64,000 nucleotides of DNA from Mangrovibacterium lignilyticum. Its GTDB lineage: Bacteria > Bacteroidota > Bacteroidia > Bacteroidales > Prolixibacteraceae. Made by a program: the position numbers and the translations under genes. Each line of letters opens with the position of its first letter. Position 1 is the stretch's first letter. Location of the stretch: the NCBI RefSeq assembly GCF_010882175.1, contig NZ_WKLH01000001.1, positions 885,464 through 949,463 of the forward strand, in the 5' to 3' direction. The notes under the pieces were generated by a model, which saw only the letters and a list, made by a program, of their open reading frames with translations, was not told the origin of the DNA and searched no databases. Shown here in pieces: positions 18,220-27,699 of this stretch.

Positions 18220-19134
18220 ATGAAACTCGCAGTAATCGATTTAGGAACAAATACCTGTAATTTACTGATTGCCGAACTGGTAAAAAACGACTACCGTTTG
18301 CTATACCAAGGCAAAGTTGGCGTAAAATTGGGGAAAGGTGGCATCAACAAAAAACAGCTAACACCAGAGGCCTTTGAACGGGCCATCTCCTCCTTAAAGA
18401 CTCATCAACAAACGATTGCCAGAATCGGTGCCGACAAGGTGATCACCATTGCGACTTCAGCTGTTCGGGATGCTGATAACAAGTACGAATTCGCCAAAGC
18501 CTTGCGGGATGCTACTGATCTGGAATTGACCATTATCTCAGGAGAAGAGGAAGCCCGGCTAATTTTCAACGGCGTTGTACTTGCTTTTGGTGATATTCCG
18601 AAAAACAGCCTGATCATGGATATTGGCGGAGGAAGCAATGAGTTTATTCAAACAAATGGGAATAGCTTTAACTGGAAAGATAGTTTTCCACTGGGAATGG
18701 CTCGGGTCGTTGAGCAATTTCCACTGTCAGATCCGATCAATCCCGAAGAAATTAAAGCTATCGAAAGTTGGTTTGATGTTGGCTTGAACAATCTTTGGAA
18801 CCAACTAAACGGATCAGAAGTGAGTAATCTCATTGGTTGTTCAGGAGCCTTCGACACCCTGGCTGACCTCGTTGACAATACGGCTCCCGGAACAAAACAA
18901 CGGATTACCCAGTCAATCAACAAGGATGATTTCGCCAGGATTTCCCAACAAATCATCCATTCAACCAAAGCTGAGAGAGAAAAGATGACGGCTATGGAAC
19001 CTCTTCGGGTAGAAATGATTGTTCCGGCCTTTATTCTTATTCGGCTCGTTCTGGAGAAGTTAAAGATTTCTAAAATTACCCAAACTGACTTTGCCTTGCG
19101 CGAAGGGATTTTGCGCGAATGGATTAATGATTAA
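18220..19134 (+). CDS. Ppx/GppA-family phosphatase
   Basis: Exopolyphosphatase / pppGpp phosphohydrolase fold of the actin-like ATPase superfamily. AVIDLGTNTCNLLIAE (about 4-19) is the first phosphate motif, SGEEEARLIFNGV (about 107-119) carries the catalytic glutamate, and MDIGGGSNEFI (about 133-143) is the second phosphate motif. At 304 residues it contains only the phosphatase domains and lacks the C-terminal HD part of long Ppx proteins, as is common in this phylum. The next gene, a sigma-54 type activator, follows after 32 bp. Polyphosphate versus pppGpp as substrate is open. Confidence 0.88.
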   Translation: MKLAVIDLGTNTCNLLIAELVKNDYRLLYQGKVGVKLGKGGINKKQLTPEAFERAISSLKTHQQTIARIGADKVITIATSAVRDADNKYEFAKALRDATDLELTIISGEEEARLIFNGVVLAFGDIPKNSLIMDIGGGSNEFIQTNGNSFNWKDSFPLGMARVVEQFPLSDPINPEEIKAIESWFDVGLNNLWNQLNGSEVSNLIGCSGAFDTLADLVDNTAPGTKQRITQSINKDDFARISQQIIHSTKAEREKMTAMEPLRVEMIVPAFILIRLVLEKLKISKITQTDFALREGILREWIND

Positions 19135-19166
19135 TTTTGTTGATCAACACTGATAAAAACAAACAC

Positions 19167-20330
19167 ATGTCTAAAATACTTGTAGTCGACGATGAACGCA
19201 GCATACGGAATACGCTAAAAGATATTCTGGAGTATGAAAAATACCAAGTTGATTTAGCAGAAGACGGAATTAGTGGACTGGAACTGGTTCAAAAAAACGA
19301 GTACGACATTGTTTTGTGCGACATTAAGATGCCCGGTATGGATGGCATTGAGGTGCTTGAAAAAATTCAGGAAGCCGGTATTGATACACCTGTCGTTATG
19401 ATTTCGGGGCATGGAAACATCGACACTGCTGTAGAATCGATTAAAAAAGGTGCATTCGATTTTATTGAAAAGCCACTGGATCTGAATCGCCTGTTAATCA
19501 CAATTCGCAATGCCACCGACAAATCAAACCTGATTACTGAAACGAAGGTTCTGAAGAAGAAGGTCAGCAAGAAATATGAAATCGTTGGCGAATCGGAAAC
19601 CATTCTCAAGATCACAAACATGGCTGATCGTGTGGCACCAACCGATGCGCGTGTTTTAATCACCGGATCGAACGGAACAGGCAAAGAATTGATCGCCCGT
19701 CGATTACATGAAAAAAGCAACCGATCATCACAACCATTCATCGAAGTAAACTGTGCTGCGATTCCTTCTGAACTCATTGAAAGCGAACTTTTTGGACATG
19801 AAAAAGGCGCCTTTACTTCAGCCTTAAAACAGCGCAAAGGGAAATTTGAGCAGGCCGATGGCGGAACCCTGTTTTTGGATGAAATCGGCGACATGAGCCT
19901 CTCAGCACAAGCCAAAGTACTGCGGGCCCTGCAGGAAAACATTATCACCCGTGTTGGTGGCGAAAAACCTATCAAAGTAGATGTGCGTGTTGTTGCAGCC
20001 ACCAATAAAAACCTAAGCGACGAAATTGAAAAAGGTAACTTTCGGGAAGATTTATACCACCGCCTAAGTGTCATTCTCATTAAAGTTCCATCATTGAATG
20101 AGCGCCCTGATGACATCCCGCTGCTGGCGAATCACTTCATTTCGCAAATCTGTGGTGAATATGGCATGCCTCGGAAAAACATACAGCCCGAAGCAATAGC
20201 TAAGCTACAGGAAATGAAATGGACCGGAAATATTCGTGAGTTCCGTAATGTTATCGAACGACTGATTATACTTTGCGATAAAACAATTACCGGTGAGGAT
20301 GTTGACGCCTTTGCAGCTCCGCTCAAATAA
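19167..20330 (+). CDS. Sigma-54-type response regulator (REC-AAA+) lacking a DNA-binding domain
   Basis: NtrC-like protein of 387 residues. The receiver domain (1-120) has D8, D9, phospho-acceptor D52 in VLCDIKMPGMDG, and a lysine in FIEKPLDL. The AAA+ domain (about 135-375) has Walker A TGSNGTGKELIARRL and Walker B GGTLFLDEIGDM. Two oddities: the sigma-54 contact loop reads GAFTSA rather than GAFTGA, and the protein ends at the AAA+ lid (WTGNIREFRNVIERLIIL...) with no Fis-type helix-turn-helix. I start it at MSKILVVDDE; the frame extends 10 codons upstream without support. No sensor kinase is next to it. Confidence 0.88.
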   Translation: MSKILVVDDERSIRNTLKDILEYEKYQVDLAEDGISGLELVQKNEYDIVLCDIKMPGMDGIEVLEKIQEAGIDTPVVMISGHGNIDTAVESIKKGAFDFIEKPLDLNRLLITIRNATDKSNLITETKVLKKKVSKKYEIVGESETILKITNMADRVAPTDARVLITGSNGTGKELIARRLHEKSNRSSQPFIEVNCAAIPSELIESELFGHEKGAFTSALKQRKGKFEQADGGTLFLDEIGDMSLSAQAKVLRALQENIITRVGGEKPIKVDVRVVAATNKNLSDEIEKGNFREDLYHRLSVILIKVPSLNERPDDIPLLANHFISQICGEYGMPRKNIQPEAIAKLQEMKWTGNIREFRNVIERLIILCDKTITGEDVDAFAAPLK

Positions 20331-20674
20331 CGATGATTCAAAATCCTTAGCGTCCAATCGCAGCCGAACTCAAAACATTTTTTAGATTTTTTTCTGCGAA
20401 AGAAAACATCTTTAGAATTCCGTTGTTTACTATGACATAAAAGTTTGAAGTTCTTTTACAAACGATATCTAGAAGATGAACCTCTGAGTACGGTAAGTTT
20501 ATTTGTTGTTGTCATGGCGTATTTTTTAAACATCTAAATTCGGGTAGCGTGCCCGGAGTACTGGCCGTTATTCAGGGGTTTTCTTTTGTTTTGTCAACTT
20601 TTTGTTAGAACACTCACTATTTTTTCTTTGTTTCGTACTATCTTAATGGCGTTCTATTTTAACTTCTTACGTCC
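20331..20674. other. 344-bp gap without a gene
   Basis: No reading frame, RNA gene or strong hairpin was found. TAAATTCG around 20535 is one mismatch from the TAnnTTTG element, and the last 100 bp are T-rich. A promoter for the glycosyltransferase at 20675 probably lies here. Confidence 0.4.
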
Positions 20675-22249
20675 ATGCTAAAAAGAACCCCATTCTTAAC
20701 GATCCACATTCTCTTTTTTATCATTCTATTCTTTTTTATGGGTTTCCATAGGCTTTGGTTTAAAGAGCCACAGTCCATTCATGCCTGGCGACAGTCCGAC
20801 AGCTACGCCATCACCCTAAACTATTACCTTGAAAATCATAATCTATGGAATCCTCATTTGTTTTACACATCAGAGAATGGCGACCGACAGGCGGTAAGCG
20901 AGTTTCCTATCATCTATTACATTGTTGGAAAAATATGGAAAATAACCGGCGAATCTCCCGGCATATTTCGACTTATTAACCTGCTGATATTTTGGATCGG
21001 GCTCTACCATCTGCTGTTGTTGATCAATCATTGGGTGAAAGATCGATTTTGGTCTTTCGCGGTACTTCTTTTTCTTTATTCGTCTCCCATCATTGGGTAT
21101 TACGCCTTTAATTTCACCCCCGACGTACCAGCCTTGGGATTAGCAATGAGTGGTTTATATTTTCTAAACAAGTACCTACACAACGGTAAAATTACGACTT
21201 TAATTGCTGCCTGCCTTTTTTATACTTTGGCTTCCCTACTGCGCATAACCGCCCTATTATCTATATTGGCAGTAATCTTTACATTGGTAGCTTACTACCG
21301 TGCCCAACTTTTTGCCAGTAGAAGAAAGTTACTAGAACTAGGCTTGTCTCTTTTAGTCATAGCTGGAGTGTATTTTGCATGGAACCGTTATGCCAACTGG
21401 TACAACCAGCAACATATAAGTAGCATGTTCTTGCAGGAAATCCTCCCAATATGGAAGCTTAATTCAGAGCAGATCGAAAGAATCGTTGAATGGGCTTATC
21501 GCGATATTATTCCAGCTTATTTAAACCCAGCTGGACTGGTCTTTGTAATCTCCATCTTCATTTTTTTGCTAATCCGCTTTAATAAAGTACCTGTTTCACT
21601 CTTTCTATTTACTGTATTTTTCGGACTTGGGAGCATCGGCTTGATGCTACTGTTTTTTAAAATGCTAGACGTTCACGACTATTTTCTCACCTTCAGCCTC
21701 CTTATAATTCCTGCGATTCTAACCACCGCTTTGGTATACATCCGGCAACAAAATCCAGAATGGCTCAACTCTACTACAAACAAGATACTAACAGGTATTT
21801 TACTAGCCTTGCTTTTAAACAGCAGTATGATTATTTCGCGCTCACACTACAACCCACATCAATCCGCTGTCAGGAACAGCTTCCCACTCGAGAAATCGAA
21901 ACGGGAATATTGGGATTACATATACTGGACCATGGAACTTCAGGATTTTCAATACAAAGGAATGTCTACCTACTTGCGAGAGCTACATATCGAGAATAAC
22001 GACAAAATCATCTCTCTGGGAGACTACTCCCCCAACCGGACCCTTGTTTGGATGGAAACCCAGGGATTTACTTACGCGTATGGCGAGGACCGAAATCTCG
22101 AAGCCTTTATCGAGAAATGCATTCACGCAGGAGCCAGGCACCTCGTATACAACGAAAACGTTCAACCTGATTTGGAAAAACTGCAACCATACCTGGGTAA
22201 ACAAATCGGGCAGTACAACAAGATCAGGGTGTATGAGATCACCCATTAA
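20675..22249 (+). CDS. Polytopic membrane glycosyltransferase (PMT/ArnT-like)
   Basis: A 524-residue very hydrophobic protein with roughly ten to eleven transmembrane helices starting at residues 8-25, and a soluble C-terminal part of about 130 residues. The first external loop contains EPQSIHAWRQSDSYAI, placing an acidic residue where GT-C enzymes have their catalytic aspartate. Such proteins transfer sugars from polyprenyl-phosphate donors on the outer face of the inner membrane. Acceptor unknown. The coding sequence looks more A+T-rich than the neighbouring housekeeping genes, and the gene is tail-to-tail with a second GT-C-like gene. Confidence 0.7.
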   Translation: MLKRTPFLTIHILFFIILFFFMGFHRLWFKEPQSIHAWRQSDSYAITLNYYLENHNLWNPHLFYTSENGDRQAVSEFPIIYYIVGKIWKITGESPGIFRLINLLIFWIGLYHLLLLINHWVKDRFWSFAVLLFLYSSPIIGYYAFNFTPDVPALGLAMSGLYFLNKYLHNGKITTLIAACLFYTLASLLRITALLSILAVIFTLVAYYRAQLFASRRKLLELGLSLLVIAGVYFAWNRYANWYNQQHISSMFLQEILPIWKLNSEQIERIVEWAYRDIIPAYLNPAGLVFVISIFIFLLIRFNKVPVSLFLFTVFFGLGSIGLMLLFFKMLDVHDYFLTFSLLIIPAILTTALVYIRQQNPEWLNSTTNKILTGILLALLLNSSMIISRSHYNPHQSAVRNSFPLEKSKREYWDYIYWTMELQDFQYKGMSTYLRELHIENNDKIISLGDYSPNRTLVWMETQGFTYAYGEDRNLEAFIEKCIHAGARHLVYNENVQPDLEKLQPYLGKQIGQYNKIRVYEITH

Positions 22250-22304
22250 ACAAACTTGCAACTCCGTGCAGCTGAAATAGTGCGAAACTACTTCCCTGAT
22301 CCAT

Positions 22305-24125
22305 CTAATTGCGTTCTGCCATGTAAACCGCGTCCAGATATATCATTGAGTCCAATGGTATTCCTTTATCTTTTGCTTTCTGTCTGACAGTGGAGAGCCA
22401 TTCTGGAGTATTCTTAATTTCCTGGATATAATGGTCTATTTTGTTATCAAAGTTGGATTTTTTGGTGGAATATTTAATTTCAAATTGACTTTGAAGCGAA
22501 TCTGCTTGATCCGGCCTTATCTGTGAATTTAAAGCGACAATATATGTACTTGTTGTAAGTTGTTTAAAAATTGTATCTAACGAAACTGGTATGCCAAGTC
22601 GGCTCGCTTCATCTTTTACCACATTAATCAAGCGCCCGGCATGTCGCGACGGAGTAGATAAAACGTGTATCTTTTTTCCTGAAATAAGTACAGTATCAAG
22701 TGAAGCAAAAGAAGAATGCCAGAATTTTACATCGTTACTACCATCAACGGAGGTGATCACATGCGGATAGACTTTGTGTAAAATGGCTTCATACTTTACT
22801 CTGTCAGCACAATAACTAAATCCATAAACAAGTGCATTTTCCACCTGTGGCCCACTTTCCCAGGTCGGCTCTACAAACCAATAATCCTCTTTCCCAATAT
22901 GGCTTTCAACAAACTGAGCCGCCTGTTTTCTATAAGTGTTTGAAGCTGCTATAGCATTATAATCTGTTGATAAGAAAGGGGCTAACGATATAAACAGCAA
23001 AAGAATCAGCAATCCATATTTCATTACTGCCGTCACTTTCCGCAAACCCATCGAATTTTCGAATAGAAAAACAATCCCAAACAGAAATATTCCATAAGTA
23101 CTGAAAAGTGGCACGAGGTAATAATTTTTATAATGTTTCGCAACTATTACAAGTTGGATCAAAATCAAGACCATATACCCCAAAACAAAAGGCAAGCCTT
23201 CCCTTTTGCCTTTTGGCTTCCAAAGGACAACGATCAAAGCAGCCAGAAGTAAAAGAACAATAAACAGAAGCTCCGGATTCGTAGTGAAGATTACTTTTAG
23301 ATTATCTAAAATCTTCCCCATGTTGAGAATCCGCGAATCACCGGATCCATATAGCCCATCGTGACTTATGACCTCAAATACGAACCGTTTAAATGCCTGA
23401 AACTTACCTAAAATTGGTGAAATAAATAAGGCAAATGATAATAGCCCCGAAATCGCGTAGATGCCCCTACACTTCCAATTATTCAGCAAAAACAATACAA
23501 AAACTAAAAGTGGGAGGTAGTTTATTTTGGTTGCAAACCCAAGTCCCATTACCAGGCCGAGCCAAGCGGCCAACTTTAGCTGATTTGGCGTTTCAGTGAA
23601 TAGAAATTTAAGTAACACGATAACGAACAAGAGCGTGACAATAGCTAAAAAGCGATCGGGATTACACCGATTAAAAAGGTCTAAAAGAACCTGCTGATAA
23701 AAAAGGCTCAATTGTAATATAAGAACGTTTGTTATTCGATGATTTTGAATGCCAATCTTCCCAATTATAAATACCAGCGATGCAGCGAGTAACGTTAATG
23801 ATATTGAAATCGCTCCAAGGTAAAACTCCGGGCGGGTTAAAACATCAACGGCAATACTGTCTTTCCCTGCCAAAAGATGTACAATTCGAATAATTAGCCC
23901 ATTGTAAACCTGAAACGGGGTACCGGGGTGATCGGTGTGCCCAATTTGTCCAAACTTTAAAAGTGCGCAATTTAGTCCGTTTATCAAGTAGGGATATTCA
24001 GGGTCAGATCCTTTTACATAAAAGGGTAGACTTGTAAGGTATGAATATACTCCCCAAAGAATTACCAGAAATGGAACAACATAGATCGTTTGATTCCGGT
24101 GAAAAACGGACATTTTTGACTTCAT
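22305..24125 (-). CDS. Polytopic membrane protein, GT-C glycosyltransferase-like
   Basis: 606 residues with an N-terminal helix (about 13-30), then about ten more helices, and a soluble C-terminal domain (about 400-606). The first external loop KGSDPEYPYLINGL followed by GHTDHPGTPFQVYNG resembles GT-C membrane glycosyltransferases with an acidic residue near the first helix. It is convergent with the previous glycosyltransferase (55 bp between stops). It is not closely similar to that protein by eye. Function in glycan or lipid decoration is inference. Confidence 0.55.
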   Translation of the reverse strand: MKSKMSVFHRNQTIYVVPFLVILWGVYSYLTSLPFYVKGSDPEYPYLINGLNCALLKFGQIGHTDHPGTPFQVYNGLIIRIVHLLAGKDSIAVDVLTRPEFYLGAISISLTLLAASLVFIIGKIGIQNHRITNVLILQLSLFYQQVLLDLFNRCNPDRFLAIVTLLFVIVLLKFLFTETPNQLKLAAWLGLVMGLGFATKINYLPLLVFVLFLLNNWKCRGIYAISGLLSFALFISPILGKFQAFKRFVFEVISHDGLYGSGDSRILNMGKILDNLKVIFTTNPELLFIVLLLLAALIVVLWKPKGKREGLPFVLGYMVLILIQLVIVAKHYKNYYLVPLFSTYGIFLFGIVFLFENSMGLRKVTAVMKYGLLILLLFISLAPFLSTDYNAIAASNTYRKQAAQFVESHIGKEDYWFVEPTWESGPQVENALVYGFSYCADRVKYEAILHKVYPHVITSVDGSNDVKFWHSSFASLDTVLISGKKIHVLSTPSRHAGRLINVVKDEASRLGIPVSLDTIFKQLTTSTYIVALNSQIRPDQADSLQSQFEIKYSTKKSNFDNKIDHYIQEIKNTPEWLSTVRQKAKDKGIPLDSMIYLDAVYMAERN

Positions 24126-24362
24126 AAACTTTCTTTAATTAAATTACTGCGTGGCAAAGACACTCATTTTAACCAGAAGCTGACCATACTTAAAGCGATT
24201 AATTTGGCCACCCCGGCACTCCATCCTTGGACTCCGCTTAAGATGTCTGTTGTATTTAATATGTCGAAAATAGCAACATTAGTTCGAGGAAACAAGCCGG
24301 GCACAATCAATCAATTTCATCCAGAAAGTCCCGATTATTTCGCCTTTCCAAATTTTATCGTT

Positions 24363-24370
24363 TATATTTG
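24363..24370 (+). promoter_or_regulatory. coaD -7 element (TATATTTG)
   Basis: TATATTTG matches TAnnTTTG, with TTTCG about 20 bp upstream as a -33 candidate. The start would be near 24377, leaving a leader of about 17 nt. Confidence 0.55.
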
Positions 24371-24393
24371 ACAGACTGATTCAAAATAAATTC

Positions 24394-24876
24394 ATGGAGA
24401 GAGTTGCCATATTCCCAGGATCTTTTGATCCGTTTACTATTGGTCACGAAAGTGTTGTTCGTCGGGCCATCCCAATGTTTGATAAAATTATTATCATGAT
24501 CGGATACAACTCCAATAAAAAATCATTTTTCCCCTTGGAGAAACGGTTGGGTTGGATTGACAAGGTATTCAGCGATGAACCTAAAGTCGAAGTCCGGAAG
24601 CATGAAGGCTTGACCGTTGATTTTGCCCGATTGGTTGGCGCAAATTATATTTTGCGCGGTTTGCGTACTTCGGCTGACTTTGAATACGAGCGTGCGATTG
24701 CTCAAATGAACAAAAAACTATACCCGCAGATTGAAACCATGTTCTTACTGACGATGCCAGAACATACGCCGATCAATTCATCAATCGTCAGAGATATTAT
24801 TTTGCATGGTGGTGATGCCAGCATGTTTATTCCTACCGGATTGAACATGGACGAATTTACATTGAATAATGAATAA
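24394..24876 (+). CDS. coaD: Pantetheine-phosphate adenylyltransferase
   Basis: Transfers AMP from ATP to 4'-phosphopantetheine, giving dephospho-CoA. The nucleotidyltransferase motif FPGSFDPFTIGHESVV (about 7-22) carries the HxGH-like TIGH, YNSNKKSFF follows near 45, and RGLRTSADFEYERAIAQMN (about 88-106) is the CoaD signature. At the end, INSSIVRDI replaces the more common ISSTLVR form. 160 residues is normal. The last 8 bp overlap the next gene. Confidence 0.95.
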   Translation: MERVAIFPGSFDPFTIGHESVVRRAIPMFDKIIIMIGYNSNKKSFFPLEKRLGWIDKVFSDEPKVEVRKHEGLTVDFARLVGANYILRGLRTSADFEYERAIAQMNKKLYPQIETMFLLTMPEHTPINSSIVRDIILHGGDASMFIPTGLNMDEFTLNNE

Positions 24877-26266
24877 GCTTTTCACTTTTATTTTTCTCTT
24901 TTCGTTAGTTTTTGCAGCCCAGGCCCAAACACAAGCCGTGCAAATCAGCGGAAATGCTCCGGAATATGCCGGTCAGCAAATTGCGCTGATCTGTCCATCG
25001 AATCCGGTTATCTACAATAACGACCTGATAACCACAATCAAAATTTTACCCGATGGATCTTTCGATGCATCAGTTTTTATCAATCAAACGAGCTATTGCT
25101 ATGCGTTAATTGGTCGTTGGAAAGCGGAAATATACTTAGAGCCCGGAGAAAACTACCAGCTAGTTCTCCCCCCCTACCAACCGTTAAGCGAAGTTGAAAA
25201 AAGGAATCCGTATTTTCAGCCCCAGTCAATTTCATTCGGCATAAAAGAATTGCCGGCGGATGACACCAACCGTTTGATTCAAAATTTCGAAGAAGCTTAC
25301 AACCGGGAAGAAAACAACTACTTCAACCAGATTTTCAAAGACAAATCAAAACTTGCGGCAGATGCAATGATCAGCCAACTGGAGAGCGAGTTTCCTGAAA
25401 GCGGAAACAGCTATTTCGAAGCCTACAAATACTATAGGTTAGTGACGATCCGCTTTGCGCTGAACCAGGATAAAACAAGCGAATTCATCAAAACATATGT
25501 CGATCGGCAACCAATCCAGTCCAATCTGCCACCTTTCGAACAACTGTTTAATCAATTGCTCACCAACTTTTTCTATCACGAAAGCAACCTGATTGACGGC
25601 AGCCAATTTCGGACATTAGTGGGCACCGCAAACCTGAAAGGCATCGAGAAGTACCTCACCGAGAGAAATGGATGGAGCACAGATTTTAGCCATATGGCTA
25701 TTCTGAAAGGAATTAATGATGCATTTTACAAGCAACAGTTTAATCCCCAAACCATACTCAATCTGCTAAGTAAAATAGAGCAAAGCAATTGGGGAACGGG
25801 AGAAAAGAAAATAGCAGCGGCACTAAAAGTTAAACTCCTCCACTTGATGGTTGGAACTGAAGCTCCTGAAGTCCACATGCAGGATCTCAACGGTACTTCA
25901 GCCAAATTAAGTTCTTTTAAAGACAAGTTTGTCTATCTTCATTTTACCACAGTAACCAATCCAATTTGCAGAAAACAGCTGGATGAGCTGAAAACCATTG
26001 CAGACCAATACAAGACAAAAGTTGAATTCATCAACTTACTCCCCAAAGCCGATTTAGCTAAAAAAAAGCTGATTTTACAACAAAACTGGCCAGGCAAATT
26101 TATGATTGTTGATGATGAAGTGCTGGAAAACTACCAGGTAAAATCATTCCCCACCTCGTATCTTCTGGACGAAAAAGGCATTCTGATTTCCTCTCCGGCT
26201 TTAAACCCGTTAGATGGATTATCACATACGCTATCGGATACGATGAAGCAAAAGCAATTGCAGTAA
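24869..26266 (+). CDS. Secreted TlpA-like thioredoxin-fold protein with incomplete CxxC
   Basis: 465 residues beginning with a signal peptide (MNKLFTFIFLFSLVFAAQAQ). The first 330 residues are a Bacteroidota-type helical and beta domain often found in front of TlpA-like domains. The C-terminal thioredoxin fold (about 335-460) contains VYLHFTTVTNPICRKQLDELK, where the usual CxxC active site is NPIC, with only one cysteine, and FPTSYLLDEKG with the cis-proline. With one cysteine it cannot be an ordinary dithiol oxidoreductase. It overlaps coaD by 8 bp, so translation is coupled. Confidence 0.75.
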   Translation: MNKLFTFIFLFSLVFAAQAQTQAVQISGNAPEYAGQQIALICPSNPVIYNNDLITTIKILPDGSFDASVFINQTSYCYALIGRWKAEIYLEPGENYQLVLPPYQPLSEVEKRNPYFQPQSISFGIKELPADDTNRLIQNFEEAYNREENNYFNQIFKDKSKLAADAMISQLESEFPESGNSYFEAYKYYRLVTIRFALNQDKTSEFIKTYVDRQPIQSNLPPFEQLFNQLLTNFFYHESNLIDGSQFRTLVGTANLKGIEKYLTERNGWSTDFSHMAILKGINDAFYKQQFNPQTILNLLSKIEQSNWGTGEKKIAAALKVKLLHLMVGTEAPEVHMQDLNGTSAKLSSFKDKFVYLHFTTVTNPICRKQLDELKTIADQYKTKVEFINLLPKADLAKKKLILQQNWPGKFMIVDDEVLENYQVKSFPTSYLLDEKGILISSPALNPLDGLSHTLSDTMKQKQLQ

Positions 26267-26274
26267 TCTAGAAA

Positions 26275-26901
26275 TCAGGCTAAATAATCATTTAGCAGGT
26301 CTCGCAAATTACCGTAAGTTGATTGAAAAACCTGGTCGAGTTGCGAAGGAGCAAACCAGCGAACTTCGGCAATGTCTTCTTCAGTCTGAGGAACAGGGAT
26401 GTCACTCCCTGAATATGACATTTCGAACCAGGATGTTTCTTTCCACACCCAGTTGTCATCCTCGGGCAAGTAAGGAGACTGGTAAATGTGATAGGTTGAA
26501 GGAAGTTTTCGTTGAATCACCATGCTCCCGATTCCGCATTCTTCTTCCACTTCCCGAACTGCAGCACTTTCGGTTGATTCACCTTCTTCGATCTTACCTT
26601 TGGGTAAATCCCATACGCCCAAACGCTTAATAAATAAAATTTCGCCCTGAATATTTCGAACAATTCCTCCTGCAGCCGGAATTGGATTCATCTGCTGAAT
26701 CACCTTATGAACCAAGTCTTTTTCAATCAAACATTTATAGATAGGTTCTTCAACATATTTCCGGCTTTTCAAGCTCACCAGAAAAGCCGAAAAATCACTA
26801 ACTCGCTGTATTTCAATTGAATTCTCAATGTTACCTGAAAGTGAATTCTTAATTTTAGGTAACAAAAGGATCACCGACTCATTGAAAAAAACTTTGTACA
26901 T
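26275..26901 (-). CDS. NUDIX hydrolase
   Basis: 208 residues from MYKVFFNESVILL. The NUDIX box GKIEEGESTESAAVREVEEECGI (about 106-128) has all catalytic positions (G-x5-E-x7-REVEEECG). An N-terminal domain of about 70 residues precedes it; its role is unknown. Substrate could be a nucleoside diphosphate derivative such as a dinucleoside polyphosphate, but is not predictable. I start at the second ATG (26899-26901) because it gives the family-typical N-terminus; it lies within the pyrE promoter on the other strand. Divergent from pyrE. Confidence 0.85.
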   Translation of the reverse strand: MYKVFFNESVILLLPKIKNSLSGNIENSIEIQRVSDFSAFLVSLKSRKYVEEPIYKCLIEKDLVHKVIQQMNPIPAAGGIVRNIQGEILFIKRLGVWDLPKGKIEEGESTESAAVREVEEECGIGSMVIQRKLPSTYHIYQSPYLPEDDNWVWKETSWFEMSYSGSDIPVPQTEEDIAEVRWFAPSQLDQVFQSTYGNLRDLLNDYLA

Positions 26902-26904
26902 TTG
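26897..26904 (+). promoter_or_regulatory. pyrE -7 element (TACATTTG)
   Basis: TACATTTG matches TAnnTTTG and predicts a start near 26911, 23 nt before the pyrE ATG. It overlaps the start codon of the divergent NUDIX gene. Confidence 0.5.
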
Positions 26905-26933
26905 CGAGGAATTCAGATAAAACATTTAACATT

Positions 26934-27569
26934 ATGCAAGACATCCACTTGGAAGTAACTAAAAAGCTGGTACAAATAAATACAATAAAAATCCAACCTA
27001 CAAGTCCGTTCACCTGGGCATCAGGCTGGAAAGCTCCGATTTATTGCGACAACCGGAAATTGTTGTCCTACCCAGAAGCAAGAACATTTGTTTGCAAACA
27101 ATTTTCAAAAATTGTGCGCGAGAAATACCCACAAGCTGAAGTCATTGCCGGGGTTGCAACTGGCGCGATTGCTATTGGTGCATTGGTAGCCGAAGAACTC
27201 GGACTTCCGTTCATCTATGTGCGTTCAAAACCAAAAGATCACGGTTTGGAAAACCTAATCGAAGGTGACTTGAAAGCTGGTCAAAAAGTTGTTGTTATTG
27301 AAGATTTGGTTTCAACAGGCGTAAGCAGTTTGAAAGCCGCTGAAGCGATTACATCGGCCGGTGGCGCTGACGTATTAGGCATGTTGGCTATTTTCACTTA
27401 CAACTTTCCGGTGGCTAAAGAAGCTTTCGCTAAAGCCGGAATTGAATTAACAACTTTAAGTCGTTACCAAACATTGCTTGAAGTAGCTTTGGAATCAGGT
27501 GACATTGAAGAAAGCCAAATCGAATCGCTGAACAAATGGCGTGAAGATCCGGCAAACTGGGGTAAGTAA
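26934..27569 (+). CDS. pyrE: Orotate phosphoribosyltransferase
   Basis: Converts orotate and PRPP to OMP in pyrimidine synthesis. The PRPP-binding motif is VVVIEDLVSTGVSSLKA (about 121-137), and the flexible loop region YVRSKPKDHG (about 96-105) supplies catalytic lysines. 211 residues is normal. A terminator follows, so it is probably a single-gene transcript. Confidence 0.95.
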   Translation: MQDIHLEVTKKLVQINTIKIQPTSPFTWASGWKAPIYCDNRKLLSYPEARTFVCKQFSKIVREKYPQAEVIAGVATGAIAIGALVAEELGLPFIYVRSKPKDHGLENLIEGDLKAGQKVVVIEDLVSTGVSSLKAAEAITSAGGADVLGMLAIFTYNFPVAKEAFAKAGIELTTLSRYQTLLEVALESGDIEESQIESLNKWREDPANWGK

Positions 27570-27597
27570 TCCAGACTGACAAAATATATCGTACAGC

Positions 27598-27620
27598 AAT
27601 CCCCGGCCCTGTCGGGGATT
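27598..27620 (+). terminator. pyrE terminator
   Basis: AATCCCCG (27598-27605) pairs with CGGGGATT (27613-27620) around a 7-nt loop; TTCTGTTTTT follows. Confidence 0.75.
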
Positions 27621-27699
27621 TTCTGTTTTTAAAGTTTCATCATCTTCAAGCTGAAATGAATGAACCACCTGGAATCATTCAAACAAAACAATCACGATT

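Noticed and set aside
19367-20116. 249-residue frame antisense to the sigma-54 regulator
   Set aside because: Mirror of a strongly conserved AAA+ domain; Ser/Arg-rich shadow without motifs.
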